Made by a program: the position numbers and the translations under genes | Source of the DNA: Branchiostoma floridae | Taxonomy: Eukaryota > Chordata > Leptocardii > Amphioxiformes > Branchiostomatidae | Assembly (NCBI RefSeq): GCF_000003815.2 | Contig: NC_049993.1 | Location: 20,063,071-20,127,070, forward strand | Reading direction: 5' to 3' | DNA length: 64,000 nucleotides | The notes under the pieces: generated by a model | Databases searched by the model: none | Told to the model about the DNA's origin: nothing | Seen by the model: the letters and a program-made list of their open reading frames with translations, nothing else | Part shown: positions 1 through 12,200 of the stretch, in pieces | How positions within the stretch are numbered: position 1 is the first letter of the stretch | Layout of the letters: every line of letters begins with the position of its first letter

Positions 1-1303
1 CATTGTTTTGAAATAATTTCAGTCAAAACTAATCAATAAAATGTAGTACTGTTATTAAACTAGTAACAGAAAAGATAGTGCAATTCATACCTATGTATCT
101 GTACTAACACTTTGTTTCAATATTCAAATTGCAACAAATGCGCACAAATTTTGGTCCCCACTTGTTCAAAACAATGCTGTGACGATGAATTATACTACAG
201 TGGAAGCCAGTTCATTGCACAACGGATAATCGCACACTTGTGTTAATTGCACAAAATCCCCCAATCCCATGCTCCATTCACTTAAGATTGCCCAGGCCTG
301 CCTTGCCAGGTATCTCATTTAAATATGATTATTAGGTACTTGGATATTGAAATGAGCCAAGTGCCAGCATATAGCTTGTAAATATGCAGTAGTTTGAGTG
401 ATAATTGCCGCCCAGTGTCCCGCCTTCACTTTGCATCCCAATCAGGTGCTAATCTGTCCTGGTGAGGTAATTGCTCGCACTCAATTTCTAAAATCTGAGG
501 AAGTGCAAAGGGAAGGACAAGACAGTCGTGTGTTTATACATACAGAATACTGGTTCATTGCCACTAATGATTTCGGCAAAACAAGAAACAATACACATCT
601 GTGAAACGCTGAATGGGGATATGGGAATGCACGCGCTTGGATTAACTTTCAATCTATTTTCTAATCGTCATTTCTTTATTCTTATTGATTCATTTTCTTT
701 AACCATAAATTTGACACTTAAATGTGACACTTTTGAGTTTGTCAATTACAGCTGAGCAAACATGGAAGCTCCTTTGTTCAATCCAAAATTTCAGCAGGGC
801 AGCCATTGTAAAAGTTGTATCTGCTACGGCGTATGTGTAGTCTGGTCTTTTGTCTCTGTCCGGGTGTGAACGACAAACAAAAAGTACCTTCTTCACAACC
901 AGGGAGAACTACAATCTAACCCATACAAAAGATGGGGAAAAAATCACAGTCTCATACTCAGATAGATGTTTGAAGTATTTGACATGCTTCTGAAAGTATT
1001 AACCACTCCCGTTGCTCTATAAACATTTATCAAAAATGTTATGCATCATACTTGAAGTGCTTCAAGTAAACTGCAAAAGAGCACAGCACAACATAAACAC
1101 ATTAAATAGAAGACACCCTATATATTTCTATATAAACTCCTTGCCCTAAATGACCAGACTTTTTTGCCCGATATAACGGTCGGGGAAAGGGCATTTCACA
1201 AACATGGGCGTTTCTGATAAGGGAAGGACAGGATTCTAGCTATAAAAAGAAAAGAACATACGAGTTGAATTAGTGTGGTTATTTTCCTTTGTCGGCCTAG
1301 ATC

Positions 1304-1344
1304 ATATCAAGGAGGTTGAAAGAGGACGACCTCCTTGATCATAT
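1304..1344. repeat. Small inverted repeat with AAGGAGGT arms
   Basis: The arms TCAAGGAGGT and ACCTCCTTGA face each other around a short loop. The same AAGGAGGT core recurs at 1807-1845 (twice) and near 60313, so this may be the end of a short transposon family. I could not define an element boundary. Confidence 0.4.
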
Positions 1345-1863
1345 GTATGGTTGTCTGCTTGGACCAACCTCCAAATAACACAACTTTTGTACAATTGTCT
1401 TGGGGGGAATATAGAAGGAGGAGACCAATGTCACCTTTTTCACGTTTTTCTACAAAAGTTTACACATCGAAGTATACTGTACATGCATTTGGGTGGATTT
1501 CAAATTCTTTTCATGATGGGCAATTTCACTCTGACAGCCCTAAACAAACATTCTAATCAGTAATGATAACAAACATGGCGACAGGCCAGAATCATTATGG
1601 CTGTAGATTGCATAGTACTAGTATTCTCTAATGATTTGTTGTTCTCATGGTCAGTTTTATACACTATTTCATGCAAACTATAGCAACCCGTATTATGTTT
1701 TACTTCTCAAAGCCCACAATTTGGCTCTCTGTTCTATTCTGGTGCGTTCGAAAAAAATTGTTGGACCAAAATCGCGTAATTTCATACCCCAGTTTGGCAG
1801 TATTGAGTCAAGGAGGTTGTAATGTATTGAGCAAGGAGGTTAATATCTGAGCTATATAACTTA

Positions 1864-1965
1864 TCTCCAAGCAGAACTTGCGATAGCATAAGATAGTATT
1901 AGTGAGGAGTTTCATTGGCCTCCGCCTTCCTTCCCAAGCTAATGATGCTATCTTATGCCACGGCA
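1864..1965. mobile_element. Degraded MITE of the CTCCAAGCAGA family
   Basis: ATCTCCAAGCAGA followed by GATAGCATAAGATAGTAT faces GCTATCTTATGCCA about 60 bases on. This is the layout of the intact element at 60378-60543, but here the outer part of the right terminal repeat is not recognisable. Confidence 0.5.
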
Positions 1966-2094
1966 AACTCCCTTCCTCGGCAAACCAAGCTCCTTGGGCA
2001 AAACCCCTTTCCCGGCGTATGAAAACGTAGCTAAACGTTGAAAATCGCGAACCAACCCCCCCCCCCCCCCCATCCCCAATAAAAACCAGCCCCG

Positions 2095-2235
2095 TTCGAA
2101 GACTGCAACAGAGGCCAAGTCGGACTTGTTTTGAGCGAATTTTGCTGAGTTTTTGCCGAATAGTACAGTCTCTTGACACCAGGGATTCGAATCCGCGCTG
2201 CGGGGCCAAAATGCCCGGCCCAGTTGGTGGCGCTT
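2095..2235 (-). repeat. Possible tRNA-derived SINE fragment
   Basis: On the minus strand GGATTCGAATCC (2183-2194) resembles an RNA polymerase III B box, and an upstream CCAACTGGGCCGGG stretch could be a decayed A box. The T-loop motif is itself palindromic. Too diverged to call a tRNA gene. Confidence 0.35.
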
Positions 2236-3097
2236 GAACCCTACTTTTACATTTTGTACGGCTTTCTGGATGTGCATCTTGTAGAATCCGTCTTCAATGT
2301 AAATAGAGAGACTTATTCTCTAACATTGACTAAAACTTTTCTCGTTCTATGAGCATAATAACAATCTTGCTACAAAACAACTGTTTATACCAACAGACTA
2401 GTCTACGCATAACAATAAACCTTGGTTCTGTTCTTTTGTCATGGCACAAGTGCAAATTACAGCTAATTCCTTCCCATGGAGGTGCTAATTACGACCTGTC
2501 ATGTTAAGTGATGGGCAGATTTACTAAAACGTGGCTTACAGGGTAAAAATTGATGGTACAAACTTCAAACCTTTGTAGAAAACGGTAGCAATGACTTAAA
2601 ATGATTGAAAAGGAAGTTAAATGGTTGGAAATGTCCTGTTCTACACTCAGATGTAGTTGAATATATTGTATATGGTCTTTGTTTTGAGTTATAAGGTGAT
2701 TATAGAAAAAGGTACCCTAAAATTATATGCATAAATGTGAAAAAATCAATATTTTTCACAGAGCAGGAACATGTTTCTCAATAAATCTCACTAGTTCTGA
2801 AAGGGAACATATGTCAGTATGTACTAAAAAATTTTCATGTAATTTGCGCGTTGGGAATGGTTTTCTAGACTACATTTTGTTGGAAAAATTATACATCATA
2901 ATAAATTGTAATATCTCAAAATTCAGAGTATGTAACTTCATAAATGACTCATGTTTGCATTTCTATAGTTGTGTTTTCCGTATACACCAGATTTGAGGTA
3001 TTTTCAAGCTTCTATGACGGAGTTATGACAATTTTCCTACAGGACTTTGAAAGTAGTGCTCATATGCCCTGGGCCATCTTAAGTCAACAGAGTGGTG

Positions 3098-3200
3098 GTG
3101 CGGCCCAGCTTATTAACTTCGCTTTGTTGCACCATTCGGATAATTGCACGAAATGCACTGGCAAATGCGGGGTGAATTTACGCGGCTTCTACTGTACATG
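3098..3200 (-). mobile_element. Partial MITE related to 12345-12516
   Basis: Reverse-complemented, it opens with AGTAGAAGCCGCG and carries ATTTCGTGCAATTATCCG and a GGTGCAAC..GCGAAGTTA block in the same order as the intact copy at 12345-12516. Only one end is present. Confidence 0.55.
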
Positions 3201-3221
3201 TAAAACAGACATTTTCCCTAC

Positions 3222-3285
3222 CTATAGTGAGGTTGTAGACTCCCTCCCTGAGCTGTCTGACCCCTGGGGGCTGGCGGGCGACCCC
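3222..3285 (-). CDS. LRR gene exon 21 (partial, cut by gap)
   Basis: Upstream part lost in the N gap. The one open frame that fits reads RQPPGVRQLREGVYNLTI and ends at donor ATAG/gtaggg. Its join to exon 20 cannot be checked, so it is less certain than the rest. Following exons are not visible. Confidence 0.5.
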
Positions 3286-6200
3286 NNNNNNNNNNNNNNN
3301 NNNNNNNNNNNNNNNNNNNNNNNNNNNNNNNNNNNNNNNNNNNNNNNNNNNNNNNNNNNNNNNNNNNNNNNNNNNNNNNNNNNNNNNACGTTATGGATGG
3401 TTATCCTGAATATACACAAATTTACATGTCACGCTCAGAGCAGAAAATCTACTCCAGTTATGAACAGTAATGAGGGGGGATACAGACACAGTCATGTTTG
3501 GGTCCATATTCTTCACACTGTAGAAGTGACACCTACTTTGTACATGTAGCTGCAATGCAAAGAACTAGTCATTTTTGCCCAGTGAACAAGGTGACAAATA
3601 TTCACCAAAACTTAGGCTAGTTTTCTTTGTTTTATAATAGAACTTTGTTACCCATACTACAGTCATTTATTCCATAGATTACTAAGATTTACTTTTCATT
3701 CCTCTACCAAGGCAAGGAGGTCATGTTGCTGCTGGTAGTGTCTAGCATTTTGCTTCTTTGAAGGATAACTAAAAAGTTTGACACAAATCATAGATATTTT
3801 TCTTTTGTAGGTCTTGTTTTACTTGAAAAATAAACCTGTCCTTGGCACTTAAAGGTCCACCGTTGGCAAGAGGCAAATCCGTATCAAAAGTGACCCTGAA
3901 CTGAAGAGCATAACCAGAAACAAACAAACAAACAAACAAACAAACAAACCTGTCTCCCTTGGTGCCCACAGGTTTCCAGACGCTTGTCATGTGATCCCAG
4001 ACAAGGTCGTGTGTGTCGATGTAGCAGTAGTGCTGCTCAAGGTCGTCCAGCTGGATCACGATCGACCCGTTCGCAGCTACGGAAAAAAATAAAATTCAAT
4101 TAGGAACGTCCTATCTTTGTGTGACAATTTACTTCCATCTATGCAATGTATTTAGTACTTTGAAAAGAAGCTCTGAAAGTGCTGGGGAACTGCTTTCAAT
4201 ATATTACAAGTACTTTTTGATCATAAGTTATTTTGGAGAGGTTGTTTAGTTCAAAGATCAACTCCAACAGCTTCATCTTTTATCAAATAAATCCTCGAAA
4301 ACTTTCTTTGACCTAACTAACCTCTCAACAGTGCTTTCAAAAAATGATCAGTGTAAGCATTAAACTTTTATTTAGGAAACCCAAATACCGTAAAACCAAG
4401 CCAATGATGTTTTGATGGTAATGGTACAAAAATTCAACAGAGAAACAGACAAAACACAGCCTACCAGGGATGGCGTCCATCTGTACTAGGGCGATGTCCT
4501 GTTCTGGGAGGGCGATCACACGGGCTGTGTTCTGGGGAAAAACAAACAAACAAACAATCAAATAAACAATCAATCACAATTGGGATGCATATTCAAGAGC
4601 CATGTTCTGGATACCAAAGAACTCTGTTGATAGAACTAAAACAAATATGATTTTGATCGGTTTGGTCCTGTCCTTGGTGCTGAAAATGTGTTCAAATGCA
4701 ATTATGGCCTTAGATTTCAGGCTATGTTGAAGTTCAGGTCAAGTTCCATGGGAGAAATGCCTTTGAGTTACCACCGTCCAACATAATACAAGAACAGTTT
4801 CACATGGATTGGTCCTGTCCTTGGTGCTGATTCAGTATTTATTTTGAAAATGGCCATAGAATTCAGGCAAAACAATCACATGAGTCTATGGAAGCAAGCC
4901 TAAGAGTTATACAGTCCAATGTATAAAAACAACCATAATGGTTATAATAGTTTCACATTGTGTGGTCCTGTCCTTGGTGCTGATTCAGTATCTGACTTGT
5001 TGGGTCTGCATAGAAAACAATGGATTTCCAGTGCCTTTGTACCTATGCTGTGATTGTTCAATACCGTATATTCTCGAATAAAGTACGCACTTTTTTAACT
5101 TTTCAAAATTGGAAAGGTGCTACAAGTTGTTGCCAAAGTTGGGGTGCGTACTTTATTTGAGGTCACTGCACAGAGAAATGGTAAAAAAAGCCTAAAATAA
5201 AGCAAGGTGGAGCTACACTTCTAGTAATGTTTCAAAACATGCACATTGTTGTTGTCTTGAAGTTGTCTTAACATGAAACAAAGAAATTGTCTAAACATGA
5301 TTTACATAAGATTGGCATTTGCATACAATCCTTTTTAGTTAGTGACTTTGACTTGTACAACTGGTTTTTCCTGATTTCTTCTACCAGTTCTCAGTGATTT
5401 TTATAATTTGCAGTAAGCAATTCACAAGTTCATAGAGACAATGACAGTGTAAATGCAGGTTATTTCATGCAAAATAACCTGGGGAAAACATCATAAATTT
5501 GAATTTATCCAGTTAAAGGTCTGTTCAAAATTGGTGGAGAAGGGGTGCGTACTTTATTTGAGTTTTTCCATTTTACCTTTCAGTCCCAAAGATCTGTCTA
5601 AGACTTGTCCAAAATCAGGGGTGCGTACTTTAATTGGGGTGCGTACTTTATTCGAGAATATACGGTACATCTCAATTTGAATCAAACCATCAGTAAACTG
5701 CAATGAAAAAATACAATTCTTAGAGATACCCTACAAATGTAGCCAGTTATCCTATGTTTGGTACTCCATAAGTACACAAGGCAGTTTAGGTGCAGAAAAA
5801 TCCACTGTTGGAATAATTTTTTTTTCAAAAGTAGACTTCGTATGTGCCACCTGCGGCCCCAGCAGCACCTGTACCATCTTGGGAACAAACAAATAAACAA
5901 ACAAACAACAACACACCTGTGGCCCCAGCAGCACCTGTATCATCTTGCAAACAAATAAACAAACAAACAAACAGCCCACCTGCGGCCCCAGCAGCACCTG
6001 TGACATCATGTTAACAAACAAATAAACAAACAAACAAACAGCCCACCTGCGGCCCCAGCAGCACCTGTGACATCATGTTAACAAACAAATAAACAAACAA
6101 ACAAACAGCCCACCTGCGGCCCCAGCAGCACCTGATCGCCGATGTGGATGACCGGTTTAGCACCAGACAGCGAGCGGGGAGACCGGCTGGACATCACACG

Positions 6201-9200
6201 AGGCTTCTGTCTAGTGGGGGTCTCTGTTCTCTTCCTGCAGAAACACAGTCATATTAAAACCTCATTACTTATACAAATTAGATTCTGATTTGGACAGCTA
6301 CCATCTGATTATATCAAACATCACTTAAGATATCTTCACAGGGTTGGACAAGTTTCTAAAATTCATACATAAAATGTACTTGCCTGAACCAACTTTTCAC
6401 TTGCCCAAAATCTAAATGTCATTTAGCTATGTATTTTCACTTCCATTGATGGAATTCTTGTTATTGGCTCTATTTTTGTGTGGACCAATGCTTGATGTCA
6501 TGACTGTGGAAAGTAGCAAGTATATCAAAATCTTACTCAATGAAAAAAATCTTAATTGCCTGATTGGGCAAGTGGGGTAGGACATGCACTTGCCCGAATG
6601 GTATTTTCACTTGCCTGGGACAATAGGGCTAGTGGACTTCATACTAAAAGTTATGGCAATCTGTCAAATCCTTATTGAGTAATTCTCTTTCAAAGTCAGA
6701 ATGTAAATAACTGGAATGGTGGACAGCTCGTCATGTTTGCAAAGTAAGTTGAAAGATTATCTACAAAGAAAACAGTTAAGGGAACATCATGGCTTACCCC
6801 TTGAAAAGTTGTGTACTTGCATAGATGGGTGAAGATTGTGGTCTTTTGGGTAGAGCTCTCTGGGTCTGTAAGGGAACAATACACAAACCGTCATTCTCCT
6901 ACGCAGAGGGATCACAGTCGTGTCGAAACTCCTTGGGGTCACCTCTGCTATCTGACGCACTGATACCAGTTCCTAGCCGCCCTGCTTATAAATATTAATG
7001 ACCTTACCCTTATATGGGCAGTCAGCCGTTGGGGATTGGGCGTAGGAGGATGGTGCTATGTACATTTGTAAGACATAACATGATTGGCTGATAGCTTCCC
7101 AGCGGCCTTTACGAGATGGCTTTCGTAAACAGAAAGCCCAAGAAATGCCTATTCTCGAATTGGCTGACAGCTGGTTTGTGGCGACAACCATAGTAACCAC
7201 TGGTAGGCCATGAGATAGGGCAGAGCCCCAATAGGCAGTTAGCTAGCCGTTGGGGACCATGCGTAGCAGGATGACAAACTGTCACTTGTGACCGCTACAA
7301 TACAAACTACAGCACGACATTGTCGTGTCATAGGTTTCATGGTGTTTGCAATTTTTGGTCATGAGTAAAACACACCATCCTCATGTTTAGCTTTCATCTC
7401 ACCAGGTCTTAGAAGACAAAATGTAAAGTACAAGATACCTATACTCAAAAAAATTACTCGTATTTCTGTATGACACCTGTATAACAACATCATTACAAGA
7501 CAACACACAAAACAGTGCTAAAACAATCATCAACAATACTCACATTTAAAATGTAGTGTTCCTGGCTTTTAGGTGGAATTTTTGCTGTATATGGAAAAGA
7601 CAGTCATACAAATCTCTTTAATGTAGAAAAAGAAAAGGTCTACATGATGAGAAAAGATTAAACAATCAAACAAACACAAACGAGAGAACATTACACATAC
7701 AGTAGTTCATAATTTGGCAGTTAACTCACCATTTATAACATCTATGTTGCGACTGTTGGTCTGTATTCTATGGAGGATATACTCTGACGTCTCGTCGAAC
7801 ATTCTACGAACATCTCCCTGCAAAAAAAAGTTGATAAAAACTTAACACAAGAAAGACATAATAGAGGGCTACTAACATGTTTTCTTAAAAACCTGAAGGC
7901 AAAAATTGAGCACATTTTTGAGAGAATCAATACTAGTAGTAGTACACCCTCCGATTAGTGAACTTTAAGACATTTTCTGTCTGAGAATTTCTTTGTCCTT
8001 TATCTCTTTCTGTCACTCTCTATCCCTTTACATATTATAGACTGCAACAACATGCACATGTAGTACTAACTAATTCACTTTTCTTACTTGTCATTGACAT
8101 TGACATTGACAGCCAAATCTCTCTACAGAATACAGTAACTGTATTCCAAATATATATCATATCATTGACAAGAATAAATGCAAATGATGCATTGTACCAT
8201 GTTTAGTTTTTTTATGCAGGAAGGTTTTGTGTAATGAAAATTAACTGATGACACCAAATTTGCTGTATCTCCTTTATAGAGTGCTTTTAGAAGCTTAGGT
8301 TAGCATGTAGGAAGCCATTCCTTATTCCCCACCATGGATGCATAATTGTAATGATTATCAACAAGTGGTAACTTTATTCCAGGCAGTGCCGTGCGAGTGT
8401 TGCCACCACCACGTTATCATGCAAAACTTCATTCCTTATTCCCCACCATGGATGCATGATTGTAATGATTATGAATGCTTAAAATGTAGTTCCATGCCCT
8501 AATGCGAGTGTCACCACCATTCTGTGATCATGCAAAACTTCATTCCTTATTCCCCACCATGGACGCATGATTGTAAGACCACACCAATTTTATTCGTTGC
8601 TTCTCAGATTCGCCTGTCCATTTTTTTTTTTCACTTTCCAAAAAAATTAAGTCCTGACAAACAATAATACAGGTTTTGCTATCACAAACCTGTATTACCA
8701 TTCAAAGCCACATACTCATAACTTCAGTCTATAAACAATGCCTTTTATTCAGAACATTAGTAACAAATCAAAGGGAGGGACTCATTGTATAGTGTGTCCT
8801 CAGGCTGTTGTTTTTTTGTGTTATTTGATTCGTATGTCTTCACCCTAGACCCTTTGAAAAAAAAATTATCTGTCGGTTCAATTTTTTCTGAAAAAATCTG
8901 AGAAGCAACAAATGGTATGGCCTAATGAATGATTGAAATGTAGTTCCATGCGGTGCCATGCAATTGTTGCCACCATCCCGTGATCATGCATCGGCGTGCA
9001 GCAGGCTATGGACGGACAGACAGACAGACGGACAAACGAAAGCCATTCCTTAGTCCCCACCGTAGATGCATGATTGTAATAATAATGAATCATTAAAATG
9101 TAGTTCCATGCGGTGTCATGCATGTAAGTGTTGCCACCATCCCGTGATCATGCATCGGCGTGCAGCAGGCTGTCGTGTTACAGACGGACGGACGGACAAA

Positions 9201-12200
9201 CGGACAGACGCGTACCTGTAGCTGCAGCGACTCACGCCAACCCACCTGGTCCAAGCGGATCTTGTCAATGATTTCCCCGATCCGGGCGCAGATGTCGTCA
9301 TCCGCAGTGGCGATGCACAGCATTGTTCTCACACCTGCAGATGGGGATATGAAAATATCATAAGCTAAAGCCCAGTTGTTTCAAGTTCATCTTTGGGCTT
9401 GTTATTCAATGAGACATGTTGAGAAGTTTTGTCGTTATTAGCTTTTGCTTCCATGTTTTAATGATCTTATCCAATATCTAGAAATCGTTCTCACACCTGC
9501 AGATGGCGAATATTTGATCTTAACATGAAAACGTCTTGAGCTACGCCTATAGTTGTTTCAAGTTTATCCTTATGTTAGTTATTGTATGAGGTATGGTCAT
9601 TCCATGAAGTTTCTTAAAAGAAGCTTTTCTTTCTTTCTATGTGTAAATCATCTTATAAAAATATTTTGATTTTGTAATACTAGGTATACACATTTGCCAG
9701 CACAGAAATGAAAATACAAGACAGCATGCTTTAACTGACATACTTACTTGAAATAAATACTTGAAAAGTACCTGGCTTCGAACACGGGCCCTTTAGATCT
9801 CAAAATCAAAGCCTTAAAGGACATTTTAGGTCCTAAATGACTACGTAATATTTTGTTTCATCAAGTTTATAGTAGATAGTCAGACTTTTTATAATGATAA
9901 GCTTGCAGCATCAGCATAATTTCTTCTAAAGAATAGTCAAAATCAACAACTTTGTATTTTCTTTTTTTTTTTTTTTTTTTTATTGAGATTCTCCATATAC
10001 ATATGGAGGGTATGGCGAAACAGGTGTCAAAGACGCCTTTTCAAAGCCACCATACCGTTGGCTTTGTTGTTCGGAGTTTCCATCTCCTAGGAGGACTTCC
10101 GACCAAGGATGCAAGGGGTTCCTCCTACCCCTGACTCGTGTGTCATGGCGGGTGCGTCATGCCCGAACATGCCCCTATGGCCTGTCACCACAACAAAGGC
10201 CTGTCACTGCCACTAGCCGCAGCTATGTACTCATTTACACCTGAGTTAGGTGAGGAAAGTCGTGTAAAGTGCCTTTCCCAAGGGCACAAGATCGGTGACA
10301 CGGCAAGCGGATTTGAACCCGGGACCTCTCGGGCCTGAGACCAACGCGCTCCCGATCGTGCCACGCGGTCCCACAAAAAGACCATTGAGGAATAATTCAA
10401 AACGGAGTAACTAATGTACCTGGATCCTTGTCTATGAACTCGTAGAAGGCCGGGACGATACAGAACAGCTGGACCACTTCTGAGGCCAGCAGGCACCGAT
10501 ACTCCTTATGTCTGCAAGGAAGGGGAGCAGAAAGATCAGCGTCTTATATAGACTGTAGGAAAATTGACATCTGTTCTTTAAGTGCAGAACAGTTGCAAGA
10601 TAGTATCCAAGAAGTTATACCAATTGTATAAGGTGATCTAGAGTGGATACAGAAGGAAAATGAGATTGGCAATTAACTCAAGACATTCGCAAAATAGCAG
10701 TTACTCAAGCAACTGGATGCAAAGGAGATCAAGACAGTTTATCAGTAGTGCAATAGGAAACAAAAGGTAAGAGGGTCAAGTTAGGATGAATTTGATGCAA
10801 TTTATGAGTTAATGGGCTCCTGTTGTTTGAATTACAGGAGCTATAAGTCAAGACATTTGTGTACAATTCTGAACAACACACGACTATAGTTACTCGACAA
10901 GATTTTATCAAATTACTTGGCTTAATGTGTAACTTTTGGTCTTACATTAATCTAGTTACCTGGAAGTCTAAGCTTCATCGACATTGTTCTGAAAAATGAA
11001 AAATTCAAACAATTCTTGTCTTTCTGCACATTCCTTGACCTTGATATCTAACAACTGATTAATTCACTGTTTGATCGTTTGGCCAATTGATTGATTGATT
11101 AATAGATTAACTCACAATGTGCTTTTCTTCCTGCTCTGTCTGCTGTCGTTAGTCAGCGCTGAGCCGCGTTTTCTCACGTCGTCCAGCTGTCCTCTCCGGA
11201 TCAGCTCCGAAACCGTGTAGTACAGGCACAGGTACAGCTTATCGTACAGACCTCCCTCCTGTAGGGGTGTAGAGGAGATGGATTGGTTGACTTTCATCAG
11301 TTCAGCACAGGCACAACAGTATAACTCATGCTAAAAACCCCTCCTTTGGTAGGATACAATGGTATGGTCCTTTTTTTTTAGTTCAAATAGATCTGAAATG
11401 ACCCGAAATCCAGCCTTTGAAGAAAACAACATCATGATGCATCAAACATCCACAGTATAGGCATAACAGGAGTATCAATTTAAAACATTCAATAAAACCT
11501 GTTTGAAACATGTTTTCCAACATGTTCAGCACCAAGGACATGTCTGACCTCCTTAGTGTCCCTGTCCATCTTGACTGCACTAAGAAGGATGGAGACAACC
11601 CGACATCGGACGTCTCGTGGCAGGAGGAACATGCTCATCGTCTCAAGGACTCTGGGGAAATAAATCATCAATGGTTAATTAATCAATCAATTAACCAATC
11701 AATAAACCAACCAACTATGAAATCCATTGTGTCTCTCTCACAAGTAGAGATTTGTTCTTCCTGTCAAGAACCCTTGAAATATTGATTAAAAAAACTTATT
11801 GATGAATCAACCTACCAAAAACTCAATCACTTTTGATAAATGTTTTAAAGAAAGGACATGCATCCCTGTGATTGTGACACGGAAATTAACCAGGATCAAA
11901 TAAATCAGCTTATTAAGAAATTAAACTAATCATTCAATTCTTGATCATATTACAAACCAACTACTTTACAGACAAAATGATTCAATCAGCCCACTGCTGC
12001 AAGGTCTGTTGAAGAATAGATCATTTTGATTGATTGATAGCTTCAAATTGATAATAATCAATGAGAAAACAGCCAGACCTAATGGCAAGAGGAGTTTGAA
12101 GAGAAAGTTCTAAGGACTTACCCTAAGTTATTTAAAGAAGAAAGTTCTAAGGCCTTACCCTAAGTAGTCCAGTTTGGCCACCTCTAGTGTCTCCTTCATC

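Larger units (their letters stand above)
1..3221. other. Non-coding region beyond the last visible exon of the LRR gene
   Basis: No exon-like frame with splice sites is visible on either strand. The stretch holds a half MITE near 190-260 (same family as 12345-12516), a small foldback near 1304-1344, degraded palindromic and tRNA-like elements at 1864-2235 and another MITE fragment at 3098-3200. It is either intron or 3' flank of the minus-strand LRR gene; I could not find that gene's stop codon or poly(A) site here. Confidence 0.5.

Noticed and set aside
2944-3549. 201-codon plus-strand frame
   Set aside because: Spans an N gap, a MITE fragment and the antisense of LRR exon 21.
10185-10496. 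103-codon minus frame
   Set aside because: Exon 13 of the LRR gene in a wrong frame running into a SINE.
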